64,000 bases of DNA from Actinomycetes bacterium (GTDB lineage Bacteria; Actinomycetota; Actinomycetes; DATJPE01): positions 84,081 to 148,080 of the forward strand of contig DATJPE010000030.1 of the NCBI GenBank assembly GCA_035506535.1. Direction: 5' to 3'. Both the position numbers and the translations under genes were made by a program. Below the pieces are notes generated by a model. It worked only from the letters and a program-made list of their open reading frames with translations. It was not told where the DNA came from and did no database searches. This document shows, in pieces, positions 63,617-64,000 of the stretch (positions within the stretch are counted from its first letter, which is position 1; each line of letters starts with the position of its first letter).

Positions 63617-64000
63617 GTGACCGACCCCGAGCTCCAGGAGCTCTCCGACCCCGCCGACCAGGCCCTGCGCCTCGACGGCGCGCCCGTCGAGGCCGCCGTG
63701 GACGAGGCGGCTGCGGACGAGGCGGCTGTGGACGAGGTGGCTGTGGACGAGGTGGCTGTGGACGAGGCAGCGGGCGACGAGGCATCGGACCCCGCCGAGC
63801 TGGAGACGGCCGAGCTGGAGACGGCGGAGCTGGAGACGGCGGAGGCCGTGGCCGAGGAGGCCGAGGAGGAATCGGCCGAGCTGGAGACGGCGGAGGCTGT
63901 GGCCGAGGAGGCCGAGGAGGCCGAGGAGGCCGAGGAGGTCGACCCGGTCGAGGAGTTCCGCCGGGCCCTGCTCGTGCAGCCCGGCGAGTGGTTCGTCGTG
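63617..64000 (+). CDS. nusG: Transcription termination/antitermination protein NusG (N-terminal part; runs off the window)
   Basis: The first 128 residues are visible. About residues 25-110 form a highly acidic low-complexity extension of two repeat types, VDEAA/ADEAA/VDEVA units and ELETAEL units, with EAEEAEEAEE runs. The conserved domain starts at DPVEEFRRALLVQPGEWFVV, matching the NGN entry. Acidic extensions before NusG occur in actinomycetes, and this one is long and clearly repetitive at DNA level too. The GTG at 63617 has AAGGAAG about 8 nt upstream. NusG binds RNA polymerase and, in actinobacteria, can stimulate Rho-dependent termination. Its position after secE confirms identity. 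Confidence 0.9.
   Translation, partial: MTDPELQELSDPADQALRLDGAPVEAAVDEAAADEAAVDEVAVDEVAVDEAAGDEASDPAELETAELETAELETAEAVAEEAEEESAELETAEAVAEEAEEAEEAEEVDPVEEFRRALLVQPGEWFVV

Overview
The window is a chromosomal segment of a very GC-rich actinomycete. The evidence for this is abundant GTG starts, ATGA and TGATG stop/start coupling, leaderless promoters with a TANNNT-like hexamer 6-7 nt before the start codon, a mycobacterial/streptomycete-style men gene set, a 14-gene nuo operon, a KorAB-type 2-oxoacid:ferredoxin oxidoreductase, an F420-type LLM oxidoreductase, and the order rpmG - MaoC-like dehydratases - murB - tRNA-Trp - secE - nusG. I cannot assign a genus. No phage, insertion sequence, CRISPR array or resistance gene is visible, and no gene-free stretch exceeds 300 bases.

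Layout. 1-3829: haem/tetrapyrrole operon (hemA end, hemC, SUMT-HemD fusion, hemB). 3956-7781: a DUF309 gene, then a leftward pyrimidine-catabolism-like trio (nitrilase, dihydropyrimidinase, LLM oxidoreductase). 7938-10361: a very large membrane protein with a split alpha/beta-hydrolase signature. 10487-16682: hemL, a histidine phosphatase and a complete System II cytochrome c maturation set (TlpA-like, CcdA, ResB, CcsB). 16672-31474: menaquinone genes menA, menE, menB, menC, menD, menF and menG, interrupted at 20055-25610 by a LacI-regulated sugar ABC transporter cassette. 31643-49481: geranylgeranyl reductase, nuoA-N and a trans-polyprenyl diphosphate synthase, preceded by a strong candidate Rex operator. 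49488-55472 (leftward): RarD-like exporter, EtfAB, KorAB. 55520-57014 (rightward): a compact trio resembling NuoB, NuoC and NuoI without other complex I subunits, sharing a promoter region with korA. 57027-64000: htpX, yajQ, tRNA-Tyr, a secreted protein, tRNA-Thr, tRNA-Met, rpmG, two MaoC-type dehydratases, murB, an aminotransferase, tRNA-Trp, secE and the start of nusG.

How it fits together. Most of the window builds a respiratory chain: haem, cytochrome c assembly, menaquinone head group and side chain, complex I, ETF and a ferredoxin-linked 2-oxoacid oxidoreductase. The Rex-like site links complex I expression to NADH/NAD balance. The most unusual unit is the KorAB plus NuoB/C/I-like divergon, which looks like a dedicated soluble electron-transfer module. 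Other structure worth a second look includes a duplicated 62-bp double-hairpin element, two further large intergenic palindromes, a 19-bp menB/menC divergent promoter, and minisatellite-like repeats before and inside nusG.
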